NCBI RefSeq assembly: GCF_001640805.2
Contig: NC_066833.1
Coordinates: forward strand, 2,970,243 to 3,034,242
Source: Lates calcarifer
Taxonomy: Eukaryota > Chordata > Actinopteri > Centropomidae
Length of the DNA stretch: 64,000 nt
Direction: 5' to 3'
The notes beneath the pieces were generated by a model, which had not been told where the DNA came from, searched no databases, and saw only the letters and a list, made by a program, of their open reading frames with translations. Position numbers and translations under genes: made by a program. Shown piece after piece: positions 51,501-60,306 of this stretch (positions are counted from its first letter, which is position 1; every line of letters starts with the position of its first letter).

Positions 51501-51693
51501 CCCATCACCTATGTGGTCCATGGCTATTATCTATGACCTGGTGGACTCTATGCAGCTGCGCAGACAGGAGATGGCCATTCAGCAGTCACTTGGCATGCGT
51601 TGTCCTGAGGACGAGTATGGTGGCTATGGCTACCATCAACATGGATATGAACACGGTTACCAGGACGGCTATCACCAGGGCTACGGTTACTAA
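37366..51693 (+). CDS. ccdc80: Coiled-coil domain-containing protein 80 (secreted matrix protein)
   Basis: Ten coding exons join in frame: 37366-38056, 38339-38536, 39274-39776, 40048-40380, 41739-41895, 44612-44748, 46113-46264, 47187-47290, 50539-50622 and 51371-51693. The total is 2,682 nt, giving 893 residues (human is about 950). All introns are GT-AG. A signal peptide (residues 1-20) is followed by a basic region. The first Dro/DUF4174 domain is at about 141-285 (FAGKNRVLVISAPH), a Thr-rich mucin-like tract at about 315-385 and a Lys-rich segment at about 505-555. Dro domains 2 and 3 are at about 562-725 and 724-875, and a Tyr/Gly/His tail ends the protein. CCDC80 family proteins are extracellular, bind matrix components, and are linked to adipocyte and muscle biology. 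The start is chosen by the signal peptide and A at -3. Orthology is very secure by recalled alignment. Intron 1 retention would stop at 38,151 after one domain. Confidence 0.96.
38057..38338 (+). other. ccdc80 intron 1, with perfect hairpin
   Basis: GTAAAG and CAG ends bound a 282-bp intron that falls inside the first Dro domain. The coding frame stays open for 95 bases into the intron, to a stop ending at 38,151. The intron contains the 19-bp perfect inverted repeat described separately. Confidence 0.85.
38175..38217. repeat. Perfect 19-bp inverted repeat with 5-base loop
   Basis: The left arm at 38,175-38,193 and the right arm at 38,199-38,217 are exact reverse complements. They are separated by GACAA, and pairing breaks immediately outside. 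In the ccdc80 pre-mRNA this would be a stable stem-loop about 120 bases after the intron 1 donor. No transposon ends flank it. Confidence 0.95.
38537..39273 (+). other. ccdc80 intron 2, ending in a long TG repeat
   Basis: GTGAGG donor and CAG acceptor bound 737 bases. The 3' part is the TG microsatellite at 39,163-39,252, which replaces the usual pyrimidine tract. Confidence 0.85.
39163..39252 (+). repeat. (TG)n microsatellite at a 3' splice site
   Basis: An uninterrupted run of about 24 TG units (39,163-39,210) is followed by TG units with TT interruptions to 39,252. The exon 3 acceptor AG is at 39,272-39,273, only 20 bases further on. UG-rich RNA is the known target of TDP-43 and CELF-type splicing regulators, so repeat length may influence use of the Thr-rich exon. 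Confidence 0.95.
40825..40971 (+). repeat. Dispersed repeat, family B, in ccdc80 intron 4
   Basis: 'gctagctgtttccctctgttttaagtctttatgctaagctaagctaacc', then 'gagagtggtatcaatcttt', 'actctcagcaag' and a terminal 'ctgttcctttaa' follow the order of an abundant percomorph repeat recalled from memory. Intron 4 (40,381-41,738) holds nothing else recognised. Confidence 0.6.
41896..44611 (+). other. ccdc80 intron 5
   Basis: This 2.7-kb intron has a GTGAGT donor and an acceptor ending CCAG. TG microsatellites lie at 43,702-43,731 and about 44,012-44,029. No coding sequence or recognisable transposon is seen. Confidence 0.8.
44774..45280. mobile_element. MITE-like element in ccdc80 intron 6
   Basis: The left end reads GTCCCAAATTTAGGGGCTGGATCC (44,774-44,797). 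The right end, read as its complement, is GTCTCAGTTTAGGGGCTGGATCC, giving terminal inverted repeats of about 24 bp with three differences including one gap. About 460 bases lie between them with no transposase frame, as in a non-autonomous DNA transposon. I could not confirm a target-site duplication, so the superfamily (hAT- or Harbinger-like) stays open. Confidence 0.6.
45516..45566 (+). repeat. (TG)n microsatellite in ccdc80 intron 6
   Basis: A perfect TG run of about 25 units, preceded by degenerate TGTA/TGTT units from 45,485. It lies outside the MITE-like element in the same intron. Confidence 0.95.
46340..46545 (-). mobile_element. Tc1/mariner-like transposase remnant, reverse strand
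   Basis: Read on the minus strand, the stretch carries 'gacctcaaccccacccagcatctttggga', 'ccaacatcagtgcctgacctcac', 'gctcttatggctgaatgggagcaaatccc' and 'ccataaagacgtgg'. These correspond to the conserved transposase region DLNP..HLWD and SVPDLT.AL..EWEQIP of fish Tc1-like elements. In-frame stops and indels show it is dead. It lies inside ccdc80 intron 7 (46,265-47,186). Confidence 0.65.
47291..50538 (+). other. ccdc80 intron 8, the longest ccdc80 intron
   Basis: GTGAGT and GGCAG ends bound 3.2 kb. It contains the family D repeat at 49,395-49,555 and a GC-richer patch at about 50,085-50,330 that I cannot assign. No coding exon is supported inside it. Confidence 0.8.
49395..49555 (+). repeat. 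Dispersed repeat, family D, copy 2
   Basis: This copy shares its ordered blocks with 16,826-16,972. Here 'aggcccagtgtatcctatgctaaaggagataagataggaaacactga' and 'tcatggctgccactgaga' are better preserved. It is non-coding. Confidence 0.6.
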
Positions 51694-52325
51694 CTGGTAT
51701 GTGGATGCGTGCTAACCAAGGATGCTCCAGTTCATTTCTCCATCTGCCTTGCAGCTGTGGCTCGGCACTATCAGTCCTCTTCCTCTGACTCATACCTTTT
51801 TCAATCTTTCTTGCCCATCCTCCACCAGGCAGTTGTCACAGATGGTTTGGTCCTTGAATGTTTTGTAGCACTTAGTGGAAGCTTCTAAACTGTTGCTTTC
51901 ACCTATCCAGTTCTTAGGTATACAGTATATAGCATAGTATGTTGCAAGTAAAGGTAATTGCCAAGGGGCTTTAATCAGAGCTGGTTAGTCAATAAATGTA
52001 TAGATGAGCCTGGAGGTTCAGGGATCCGTTGTGTACTTTAGTTTTTATGTTTTATGCATTACTGACTTCAGTGTTTTGCACGTTGTTACATTATGTTTCC
52101 TTCACTTGCCTTCCAGGTCAAATTAAAATAATCATGTTATCAGCACAGACCTTTATTTTGTAGATAATGGGCTATAATAAGACATATATGTATTTATTGG
52201 ACATCTGTTGCATTTGAGGTGCAGTTATTGACGATTTCTCTTTTGTGAAGTTTCTGTTGCTATACAATGTTCTTATTTATACTCTATTGTCCTATATGAG
52301 AAATAAACATTGTTTACTACCTTTG
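51694..52325 (+). other. ccdc80 3' untranslated region
   Basis: The stretch from the stop codon to about 20 bases beyond AATAAA at 52,302-52,307 shows no coding signal and has the AT-rich character of a vertebrate 3' UTR. A GT-rich patch follows the signal, as expected for cleavage. The exact end is inferred. Confidence 0.6.
52302..52307 (+). terminator. Poly(A) signal of ccdc80
   Basis: Canonical AATAAA about 610 bases after the ccdc80 stop codon, followed within 30-50 bases by TTG/GTG-rich sequence. Earlier variants such as ATTAAA occur, but this is the only canonical hexamer with a fitting context. Confidence 0.6.
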
Positions 52326-52949
52326 AATTGCTTGCTGTGCACAGTGTATCAGAATTCACAAGCAAAGACTCAGAAGTGCATTGCAAGAATCTTTGGAGCT
52401 ACATCTCCCCCTAGTGGCCTAATGAGATGATGAGGGGAAATACTTTTCTTGACAGACAACCCTTTTATATATTGAAAAATGTGTGTTTTACCAAAGTAGA
52501 AATGTAAAATAATAACACTTTAACCTTCTCAATGTCATGGTCAGTTCAGTAGGTCAAACACATTAGAGATGCATGTTGTGCAGCCAAGAATTGCAGAAAT
52601 CAACTGAACTTAGTTTTCCTCCAACATTTCCAAACATAAACATCCTAAATTCAGATTAAATATGAATGAAATTGTGTACAAGACAACAAGAGTTATTCAT
52701 TTTGTGTAATATTAACATTTTACTTAATATTCTAATATTCACTTAATATAAATATGATTTAATAAAACTTTGGGATGTTAAGATATAAAACAAGGGAACA
52801 AAAATCATAGCTGTAATATAACGTGGTTCCCCAGCTGCATTCTGTCTTATTCCCTTCCTCCTTCTTTGTGACCTGTCGTCCACTTCCATCAGTTTTCACT
52901 CACCATCATTCTTTTCTTCCTCCACAGAATTAAATCAGTTTACTGCCGG
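52326..52949. other. Intergenic gap between convergent genes
   Basis: About 600 bases of AT-rich sequence separate the predicted 3' ends of ccdc80 and slc35a5. No gene or repeat is recognised. Confidence 0.5.
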
Positions 52950-52955
52950 TTTATT
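52950..52955 (-). terminator. Candidate poly(A) signal of slc35a5
   Basis: AATAAA on the minus strand about 870 bases after the slc35a5 stop codon. If used, 52,930-53,823 is the 3' UTR, which contains no recognised repeat. Other minus-strand hexamers cannot be excluded. Confidence 0.4.
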
Positions 52956-53823
52956 TTTGAACAAATTGCATTCATACGTTAAGTTTTTATGGCACAAACA
53001 AAAATCTTAAAAGTAGTACATTTTCATGGTATTTCACAGTTGCAATACATCTGACATAAGATAAAAAACAATGTTCAAGGCCAAGTAAAAGAGCCAGTTT
53101 GTTGTGCTTTCAGAAATTCACACTTAAGTGGTCTATGATAGAAGAAATATAGAAATTTATACCCCTGTAAACAGTAATACTGTGACAGTCCCCTCCTTGT
53201 GTGTTTAAATTTCTATTCTATTTAGAATCCCATGGTTATTTTTGAAGCTATAGTTTATGGATTTGTACAAAGATTGTGTTGTTGAAGTTTTCCAGTGTTT
53301 ACATATGGTCTCAAATATGACCGGATTGGATAAACACTTATTTTACATAGTGCCACCAACAATTGAAAAAAGTGTAAAGCTTAGTTACAATCCTAAAACT
53401 GGCTGAAATGTGACAGCTGGTCATTAAACTTATCAATCACCTGCAAACAGTCAAATAGCTGCACACACAACAGGAATCAGTAGAATTATGGATGATCCCA
53501 CCTGGCAAATGCAGGGATACTTATTTTCCAGCACATTTATAATGCTGGTGTTCCTCTCACTATACAAATAACAGCAGTCATACACAGACAGGCACAACAT
53601 ATATACAACAGCCTTGGTTATCATTAAGTGTCCAACAGACTTCATCACACAAATCAATCAACACTCTCATTTTCGGTTAACCCGCTGACCATCACCAACA
53701 TAAATGCTCTGACAGAATCTGTGACCAAGCTGCATCCCAGAGTACAAGTCCACTGTGCAATTTAATCTTAGCAGCAATGAAGAGGAATATCCTCTGCCTT
53801 GTGGTCGAGTTCACAAGTCATCA

Positions 53824-56800
53824 CTACAAAGACTCCTCGTCAGATTCACTGTCTGTGTTGGGCTTTGTCAGGAGCTCCAGCTCCTCACCATCCTACAAGA
53901 GAAATCATAAAGAGCAAATCAGAATGAATGCAGAAGTGGTGGAATACAGAGAGCAAACCTGCAGACGGCAGAGATGTTTCTCACATTAACATCTGAGTAT
54001 CCTCACCAAACAACTGTCTATGATGCATTAAGCTAGTGGAGCAGATCATTTACTGCCTTGAAAGCACAAAAGGGAAATAGAGCTATTAACCAGCAAAGAA
54101 ACTGAACAAATCTGAATACTGGTATATCACATACGACAGTGGCCTCCCTCAGACTGGGACAGGGTACTAGTCATGGAAACTACGTCAAAGTCCTGCTAAC
54201 TCCAGGACAGTGTCCTCATAAGGCCACTGAAGAGATCTGTTCTATTTAATAACTTCCTCTTTCAAAATCCAATAGACTACATAGAAATCACATGAGGTGA
54301 GGCCCCAGCATGGGTCTGAATCCTGTTTTCATAGCAAGAAGTCAGGATTCCTCCTGCACTGAAGAAATCACATTATAGAGAAACGAGAGCCAAGTTTCCT
54401 ACAGAGGACTTGGTATGTGTGTGGGAGGAGAGGAAGGGGCTTTACATGGGGGTGGGGGGGTGAGTGATGCTGTGTGGGAAAAGGAGTGTGTGGGCTTGTG
54501 TGTGTGTATGACTACTGAAGATTTGTGGTTTACTTCCTACCCCTCTGGACCTCTCGAACACCTCTCCGTTGATGACCCGCAGTTTTTCCTGCTGCAGGGT
54601 GTACTCCAGGTCCTTGGGCCGGCTGGCATTGTAGATAAAGATGGCCAGCAGGACCATGGGAGCCTGGAGGAAGAAGTCCAGCGAAGGGCGGAAGTCGAAG
54701 AGGAAGAGAGAGACGGTGGTAACTAGAACAGTGGTGATCTGGCCTGTCAGCACATGGAACATGTTGTCTCTGAATTTCAAGATGAATGCCACAGATAAAC
54801 CCAGGGCAGCTGAGGAGAGGACACAAACGACTGTGAGGTCTTCAAATGCACACCTTAATATATATACAGACAGCTCAGCAAGCCTCAGTGCTGTTTATTG
54901 ATTTTAATAACTACAGTTTTTATCTGGAGACAGTTATAGAGCAACAACAGCATTGGTTATTTGTTTGAAAGCTTAAAATTGCATTTTCCTGACAAGTGAC
55001 CTTTCCTGACAGTGCCGTCCAGAAAAATCAGAGCACCACTTATTTGTTTATCTAGACTGACTTTTTAAAAAATATTTTTTGGTCATATCACAGGAAAAAA
55101 AACTCTCAGGCATGGGGTTGCTGGTTGTTGGAAAGGGTTATACTTGAAAATTTGAGACTTTAGTAAGTATACTTACTTGCTTTCTTTCTAGGACTTAAAT
55201 GAGAAGATCAATACCACTCTCTTTTTTGAGCCAGATGGTTACTTTAATATAAAATAAAGACTGGACAGATAGAACAGTGGTATCAGTCTTCTTGGCAAGC
55301 AAGCAAATAGTTTCCAAAACAGTAGTAGTAGAGTAGTTTTAGCTGGCTAAATTTAACCATAGAGGCATCAGATCTGAAAACACTCATACCAGTCATTTTG
55401 GAGGACACTGACAGACCACCTGCCTCATATTTATCCACCATTACTCACCAGTGACCAGCACCAGACCCAGGGAGTAGAGGTTATGTCCATGGAGGAGGCC
55501 ACAATGCATAGTGAGGCCTCGCGCCTCACTGCTGAGCCCAAGGGTCAGACCATTAAACACCACACCAAAGGCATACCTACAGCACCAAGCAGGAGAGGAC
55601 TAAGATTAGAATGGAAGAGCTGAAGTTAGCCATGTGTCCTCTGTCTCATTATTTTCTTAACAGACGGCATCTCACAATTTACTGTTCTGAATGAAGATGC
55701 TCTCAGTGAGCTGGTCTCCTTCTTTGAGGATCTTCTCATTGTAGATGTTGGCCATGGCAGAGATGAAGCACTGGAGAAGGAGCAGGATGTGACCCACACC
55801 CAAAGACTGAAGTTTCCCTACTACCCTGTCCCTCCAGGCCTGTCCAGGCAGTGAAGATGCCCATGATCCACTGGCACTGTGATGGGAACAAAGATATTAT
55901 AGACAGTGACAATGAATGAACGGATGTCTTTCGCAGTAAAAAATAAAGTATCAACAACATATTTTTCCTACATTTGTTAAGTTTATCAGATATTTGTGTG
56001 GATATTTTGTATTATATATAAATAAATCTTCACTCATTTCTCTTTTAATTTGCCATGGTACTTGGTTTATCACCTATTTATCTCTTCCTGCATGCATCAT
56101 GTTACCTGCTGTTCTTCATCTGCTCCAGCAGCTGTGTGTAGAGTAGGCAGGAGTTGGAGGGGGTGGAGAGGGGGTTTGAGTGGAGACCTGGCACAGCAAT
56201 GGAGTTTTGGCTGCCTCCTGATCCTGTCGTCAAGGAAACGATGGACAGGAAAAGGATAACTAATGCTGCCCACTGAACCCAGGACAGGCGCCTCCTGAAG
56301 GAAAAAGCGAAAAACACTGATTTAAATTTTCAATCTCAAATCTCAAGGTTTGCAGTGGCATCATACATGCAGAATTACATGTTCACAAGATTCCTCATTT
56401 CATGACATAATAAAATATTACACTGATAAACTATTGCATCACACCTTTGTGTGTGTCTTAAAATTTTACTTTAGTGAATCGTTCAAAAAGAGACATACAA
56501 TGATAGAGTCCTACATGGCAGTAAAGACAACATTCACTTTGAATATACTTGAAGGATTTTATCAGGAAAACACGGAGACGTTTGATTAAAATGGCAAATG
56601 TCTCTTTCAACAAAACAATCAGCATGGAGAGAGATAACAAGATAAATGGCATCAGCAGATGAATCACCTCCTTTTTGAAGAACAGAACATTACACAGTTG
56701 TTAAATGAGCCACTTACTTCAAAACAATTCTAAAAAGTATAGCTGTGGTCAGGATGACAAAGTTGGAGAACAACACTGCCATGGCCTGGGGACAAGAGGA

Positions 56801-57682
56801 GGACAGGAGACTGAGAGATAAAGCAGTGAAGAGATAGAAGAACATAATAACTGTATCGAACACCAAGTCTCTGGGCAGGATGCTTTGTAAAAGCTGGTAT
56901 GATATGAGAGGGCAAAATTTACATTTAAATAATGTTTGTGTTTTAAAGAGCAGGCTGAGGTTTGCATGTTAATGAGAGTTGAATAACTGGAATTTATGCA
57001 ACAAAACATCCTCAAGAAACCAAAAGTATTTCCTCATAGTAGTGGTTCCTATAGCATATTTGAGTCTTAACTAACAGGCTGTAGGTAGGTCATCACATAA
57101 AAGATGATGAGGTTATCAAGAAAGTAGAGGAAAGCAGGGACGGCCCACTTCAGGGAGCTGAGGAAGGAAGAGCTGGAGCCACAGCCCAGCTCTCTGCAGG
57201 ATCGTCCCTCTGAAGACACACACACAAAAAAAGGTAAAATAAATAAATAAATAAAACATACCTCACCAAGAAAATACAGCATGACAGACAGCTGTGACTG
57301 TGATGTTTACCTCGGACTATGACCCTGACTGACATGACCAGACAGAAGAGCAGTTTGAGGGCCTCAGCAAGTAGATTGACAGATGCTGGGAGGAAGTCAT
57401 ACTTGTTCTCTGCAAATAAAAGAGACTCAGTCAACAAGATGCCAACACCTCAGGGGAACACGGTTTTAAAATATATATTGAAGAGCTTATTAGATCTTTT
57501 TTATCTCTCCACAGAAAACATGACAGACAGAAATATCTGTTTCATTGTCAGTCACCAGCATTGGCAGAGAATTTGAGCAGCAGGATGCGACTGGTCCCCA
57601 AGGTTACAAAGCCCAGGCCAAGGGCTAGAGTGTAGGCAGACGAGCGGGAGCACAGTCGGGGGCAGGACTGGCAGCACACCAT
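53824..57682 (-). CDS. slc35a5: Solute carrier family 35 member A5 (nucleotide-sugar transporter)
   Basis: Nine coding exons in transcript order are 57682-57556, 57409-57311, 57209-57076, 56785-56718, 56294-56106, 55876-55676, 55576-55449, 54809-54541 and 53892-53824. They join in frame to 1,284 nt, giving 427 residues (human is about 424). All junctions are GT-AG; the exon 3 donor GTTAGT is weak. About ten membrane helices are seen. Family hallmarks include [20 protein letters not shown] at about 101-120, [20 protein letters not shown] at 121-140, [11 protein letters not shown] near 250 and [14 protein letters not shown] near 352-365. The cytosolic tail is acidic (DSESDEESL). SLC35A proteins exchange nucleotide sugars for nucleotide monophosphates across Golgi membranes; the substrate of A5 is not settled as far as I know. 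Splicing of exons 5 and 6 creates an NSS glycosylation sequon at about residue 204. The gene is tail to tail with ccdc80. Confidence 0.95.
54422..54461 (+). other. G-run motif in slc35a5 last intron
   Basis: Several G runs (GGG, GGGG, GGGGG, GGGGGGG) occur within 40 bases on the + strand, about 80 bases inside the intron from the penultimate exon. This could form a G-quadruplex in DNA. The slc35a5 transcript carries the C-rich complement. Confidence 0.5.
55171..55315. repeat. Two inverted fragments of family B in slc35a5 intron
   Basis: The left part contains 'acttgctttctttctaggacttaaatgagaagatcaataccactctc'. The right part (55,273-55,315) contains 'agtggtatcagtcttcttggcaagcaagcaaata', which is the same motif reversed. 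Together they form an imperfect fold-back of two repeat pieces in opposite orientation, within the intron 54,810-55,448. Confidence 0.55.
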
Positions 57683-57715
57683 GGCTGGGACGGGGACTGG
57701 ATGCAATCAAACCTA

Positions 57716-59147
57716 CTGGAACACATTAAAAACACAGACAGAGCGTTGGTGTCACCCTGGCTCTCAGTGTCCTTGGTACCCTGAGTTTCCATTTCAGAAA
57801 GAAGCAGTGAGATTGGTGTATCTTTATCCGACAGTACTGAGATCCATTGGTCATTTTCAACAGCTCTAACACCTTCAAACATCTGCAGACAATCTTCAGT
57901 CAGACATCAGCAGGTGAACTAGTAACGGCTAGTAATGTCCCTCACAGAAACGTGACATTTTAAAACTGGATTTTTATTGTGTGATTTCTCTTAAGTTAAC
58001 CACACACGCTAATCAGGAGCAGTGGATATCTCCAGAAAAAGCCAACTCATGGGTTTTGAATTCTGAAAGTTATTAACAGCTAACTGACATAGCCTTGTTC
58101 ATTTATTCTTAACTCAATACTTCCATCAAACTTGACTATAAAAAAGAATTTAAAATGCAATCAGTAGAACATTTAAAGCACCCAAAACTGACTAGAGAGA
58201 CGATTCTAGGACTGGAACAATTGTTTTCATTATCAATTAACTTGCTGTTTTTTTGTTTTTGTTTTTTGATTAATTGATTAATTTTAGTCCCAAAGTATTG
58301 TGAAAAATACCTTTCATGACTTCAAATGTCTTGATTTGTTCAACCAAAAGTCCAAACACCTAAAGATATTTAGCTGGCAATGTAATGTACTGTAATTTCT
58401 CAAACACAACACGTCTTGGTCTCAGCTTCTCATATGTGAATATCTCAGGGGTTTTTCACTGTCAGAAAAAAACTAACAATCTATAGATGTCTACTCGGGC
58501 TCTGAGAAGTTGTTCTGGACATCTTTCACCCGTTTCTGACATTTTAAGATTCAAAGACTTTATGGTCATGAACACAGAGCAACAGCTCACACTACACAAT
58601 GACATTCTTACTTTGCAGTATCTCTGTTTATGTAAAAGGTAGAATATCAGCACCCGGAAAGACACAGGTTAAAAAGTCTAAAAACAGCTATATACAAAAA
58701 TAAGAGTAAGAAAAAATGTACTGACTGTATGACTGTTAATGTCTGCAAATGACAGTGCAGTGTGCGGACTTGCCTTTGTAAAACCTTTATGTTTACAGCA
58801 GCAAAACAGAGTCATGTAAAACTTGTGGCACAACAGTCAACAGTGCAAACAGACTAAACAAATAACAAGCGCAGCCTTAAAGACCATTTTAACTCTCTTC
58901 CAATGCTCTACCGTGGTTACAGTATTCACTATAGTATATCTCATGTTGTCAGGTCTGTAAATTAATCTGTTTACACGCAGAATTGAAGAAGTGAAACAAA
59001 CGAAGTCTGTAAGCTCCGAGCTAGCATCGTCTATGATCGTGTTTCTGTGAATAACCACCTCCAGCAAGAACAACTCGGACATATTGGGATCGTACGTTTC
59101 TACAGGCATCGCTAACAAAGACGTGAAAATGACACAACCTAACTTAC
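57716..59147 (-). other. slc35a5 intron 1 (5' UTR intron), with repeat
   Basis: A minus-strand acceptor GTTCCAG ends at 57,716 and a donor GTAAGT starts at 59,147, so the ATG exon is predicted to start at 57,715. The intron contains the family A repeat at 58,206-58,450. No other gene is seen in it. The splice is inferred from consensus sites only. Confidence 0.55.
58206..58450. mobile_element. MITE-like repeat, family A, partial
   Basis: 'ggactggaacaattgttttcattatcaattaa', 'gattaattgattaat', 'caaatgtcttgatttgttcaacca.aagtccaaa' and 'aaagatattta' follow the order of the teleost family A repeat. The inverted far end is missing or too diverged to see. Confidence 0.55.
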
Positions 59148-59215
59148 TTCGTATTCTTCTTCTTCTTCTTCCCAGCGAATAGCTGAGGCATCGTCAGCTC
59201 TTGTTCTCTTCTTCC
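59148..59215 (-). other. Predicted non-coding first exon of slc35a5
   Basis: The exon ends at a good minus-strand donor (GAA|GTAAGT) at 59,148. It contains an upstream ATG at 59,191 that starts a small frame reading into the coding exon. The right-hand limit is a guess based on the promoter-like sequence beyond. Confidence 0.5.
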
Positions 59216-59254
59216 TGGTTACCCGGCGCAGGCGTATTGACACAGGTGTCGTGT

Positions 59255-59262
59255 TGACGTCA
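59255..59262. promoter_or_regulatory. CRE/ATF site in slc35a5 promoter
   Basis: Perfect palindromic TGACGTCA lies about 65 bases upstream of the first ATG of the predicted leader exon, in a small CpG-richer block (59,220-59,300). Full CRE sites near vertebrate transcription starts are established targets of CREB/ATF factors. Assignment to slc35a5 rests on distance; the other flanking gene starts about 1 kb away. Confidence 0.5.
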
Positions 59263-59449
59263 TCTTACACGCAGTGCAGGTCCGTGCGCGGTTCACGAGA
59301 CCATAATATACTTTTAAAATATTATGGAACTTTTTCTCCCCCTTAAGCCTCTGACTGAACGCATTTATATTTCTGTCTATATGTGTACCGATATACATAT
59401 TTGTTTTTTGCAATCGTCTTTTAGTCCTTTCTTTGTAGGTTCCTCATCG

Positions 59450-59560
59450 TTGAGAAGGTTCTGTAGGGTTCTGTAGGTTTGGGGGTTTTCATGTTCTTCC
59501 TGTGCCTGCGTGGGTTTCCTCCCGTTACTTTCCTAACAGCAGCATTCTGCAGTCTGTGTG
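59450..59560 (-). repeat. Decayed dispersed repeat fragment
   Basis: 'catgttcttcctgtgcctgcgtgggtttcctcccg' is a diverged form of the common fish repeat segment 'tgtgtttgcgtgggtttcctcc'. This is the reverse orientation of the fragment at about 22,650-22,745. It is non-coding. Confidence 0.45.
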
Positions 59561-60160
59561 AGCCATGGTGTTGTATGTTTTAGCAATACACTAGTTTGTT
59601 AGTATCATGCAGGGGTCCATGGAACAGAGCCTCTGTATGAAGTGACTGGTAACATTTCTTTGTCAATAAAAAACTAAATTAGAGAGAGAGAGAGAGAAAA
59701 TGACTACAAAGAGATTTTTAAAAAGCATGATCAGAGTCAAGCGTCTTTATTTATAGACAGTGGTCTAGTTTCTTCACTAAAATTCTGAGAAAAATTGTAC
59801 TTTTTCCTCAGTTACATTCATTTTACACACACTACAGACAGACTTTATCTAGAAAACATCTGATCAACATATAATGTGATGTGTTGCCATAAAGTTCAAA
59901 AACTGGCTCCACATTAGTTGCTTATGCTAAGAGAAACTTCACCCAGCAGTGAAGTAGCATTGTATTATGGGACTGTAGTTCTGTAAAGGGCAGTACAGGG
60001 AAGATATGCTGTCACTGAGATTCACAGCGTTTTCACAGATGATGGAATAAACACACCCCTAGGATATGGGTGATTCACAGCAACAACACATGAGGTTTCA
60101 ATTTCAAGAGAAAAAAAAAATATGCAGAGACACAGTTCATTGCCCCAGGACATAATGTTT

Positions 60161-60164
<4 letters not shown>

Positions 60165-60205
<41 letters not shown>

Positions 60206-60210
60206 TGTGT
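60165..60210. repeat. (GT)n microsatellite before factor V/VIII-like gene
   Basis: A nearly perfect GT run ends about 100 bases before the predicted start codon at 60,307, so it lies in the promoter or 5' UTR. The remaining sequence from 59,561 to 60,164 shows nothing recognisable. Confidence 0.9.
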
Positions 60211-60306
60211 CAGTGATAGATAAAGCACAGAGCAGACCTCTCTGTCAGATCACAACTTCTGAACTTGCAGTGCAGACTGGTAACACCTGGAGGACTGATC
60301 CCAGAT

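Noticed and set aside
53777..53989. 70-codon plus-strand frame over the slc35a5 last exon
   Set aside because: It is the antisense of a well-supported terminal coding exon and has no domain of its own.
57625..57882. 85-codon minus-strand frame overlapping slc35a5 exon 1, as a separate gene
   Set aside because: Its right part is intron sequence upstream of the ATG exon. Only its left part may be translated, as the end of the proposed uORF.
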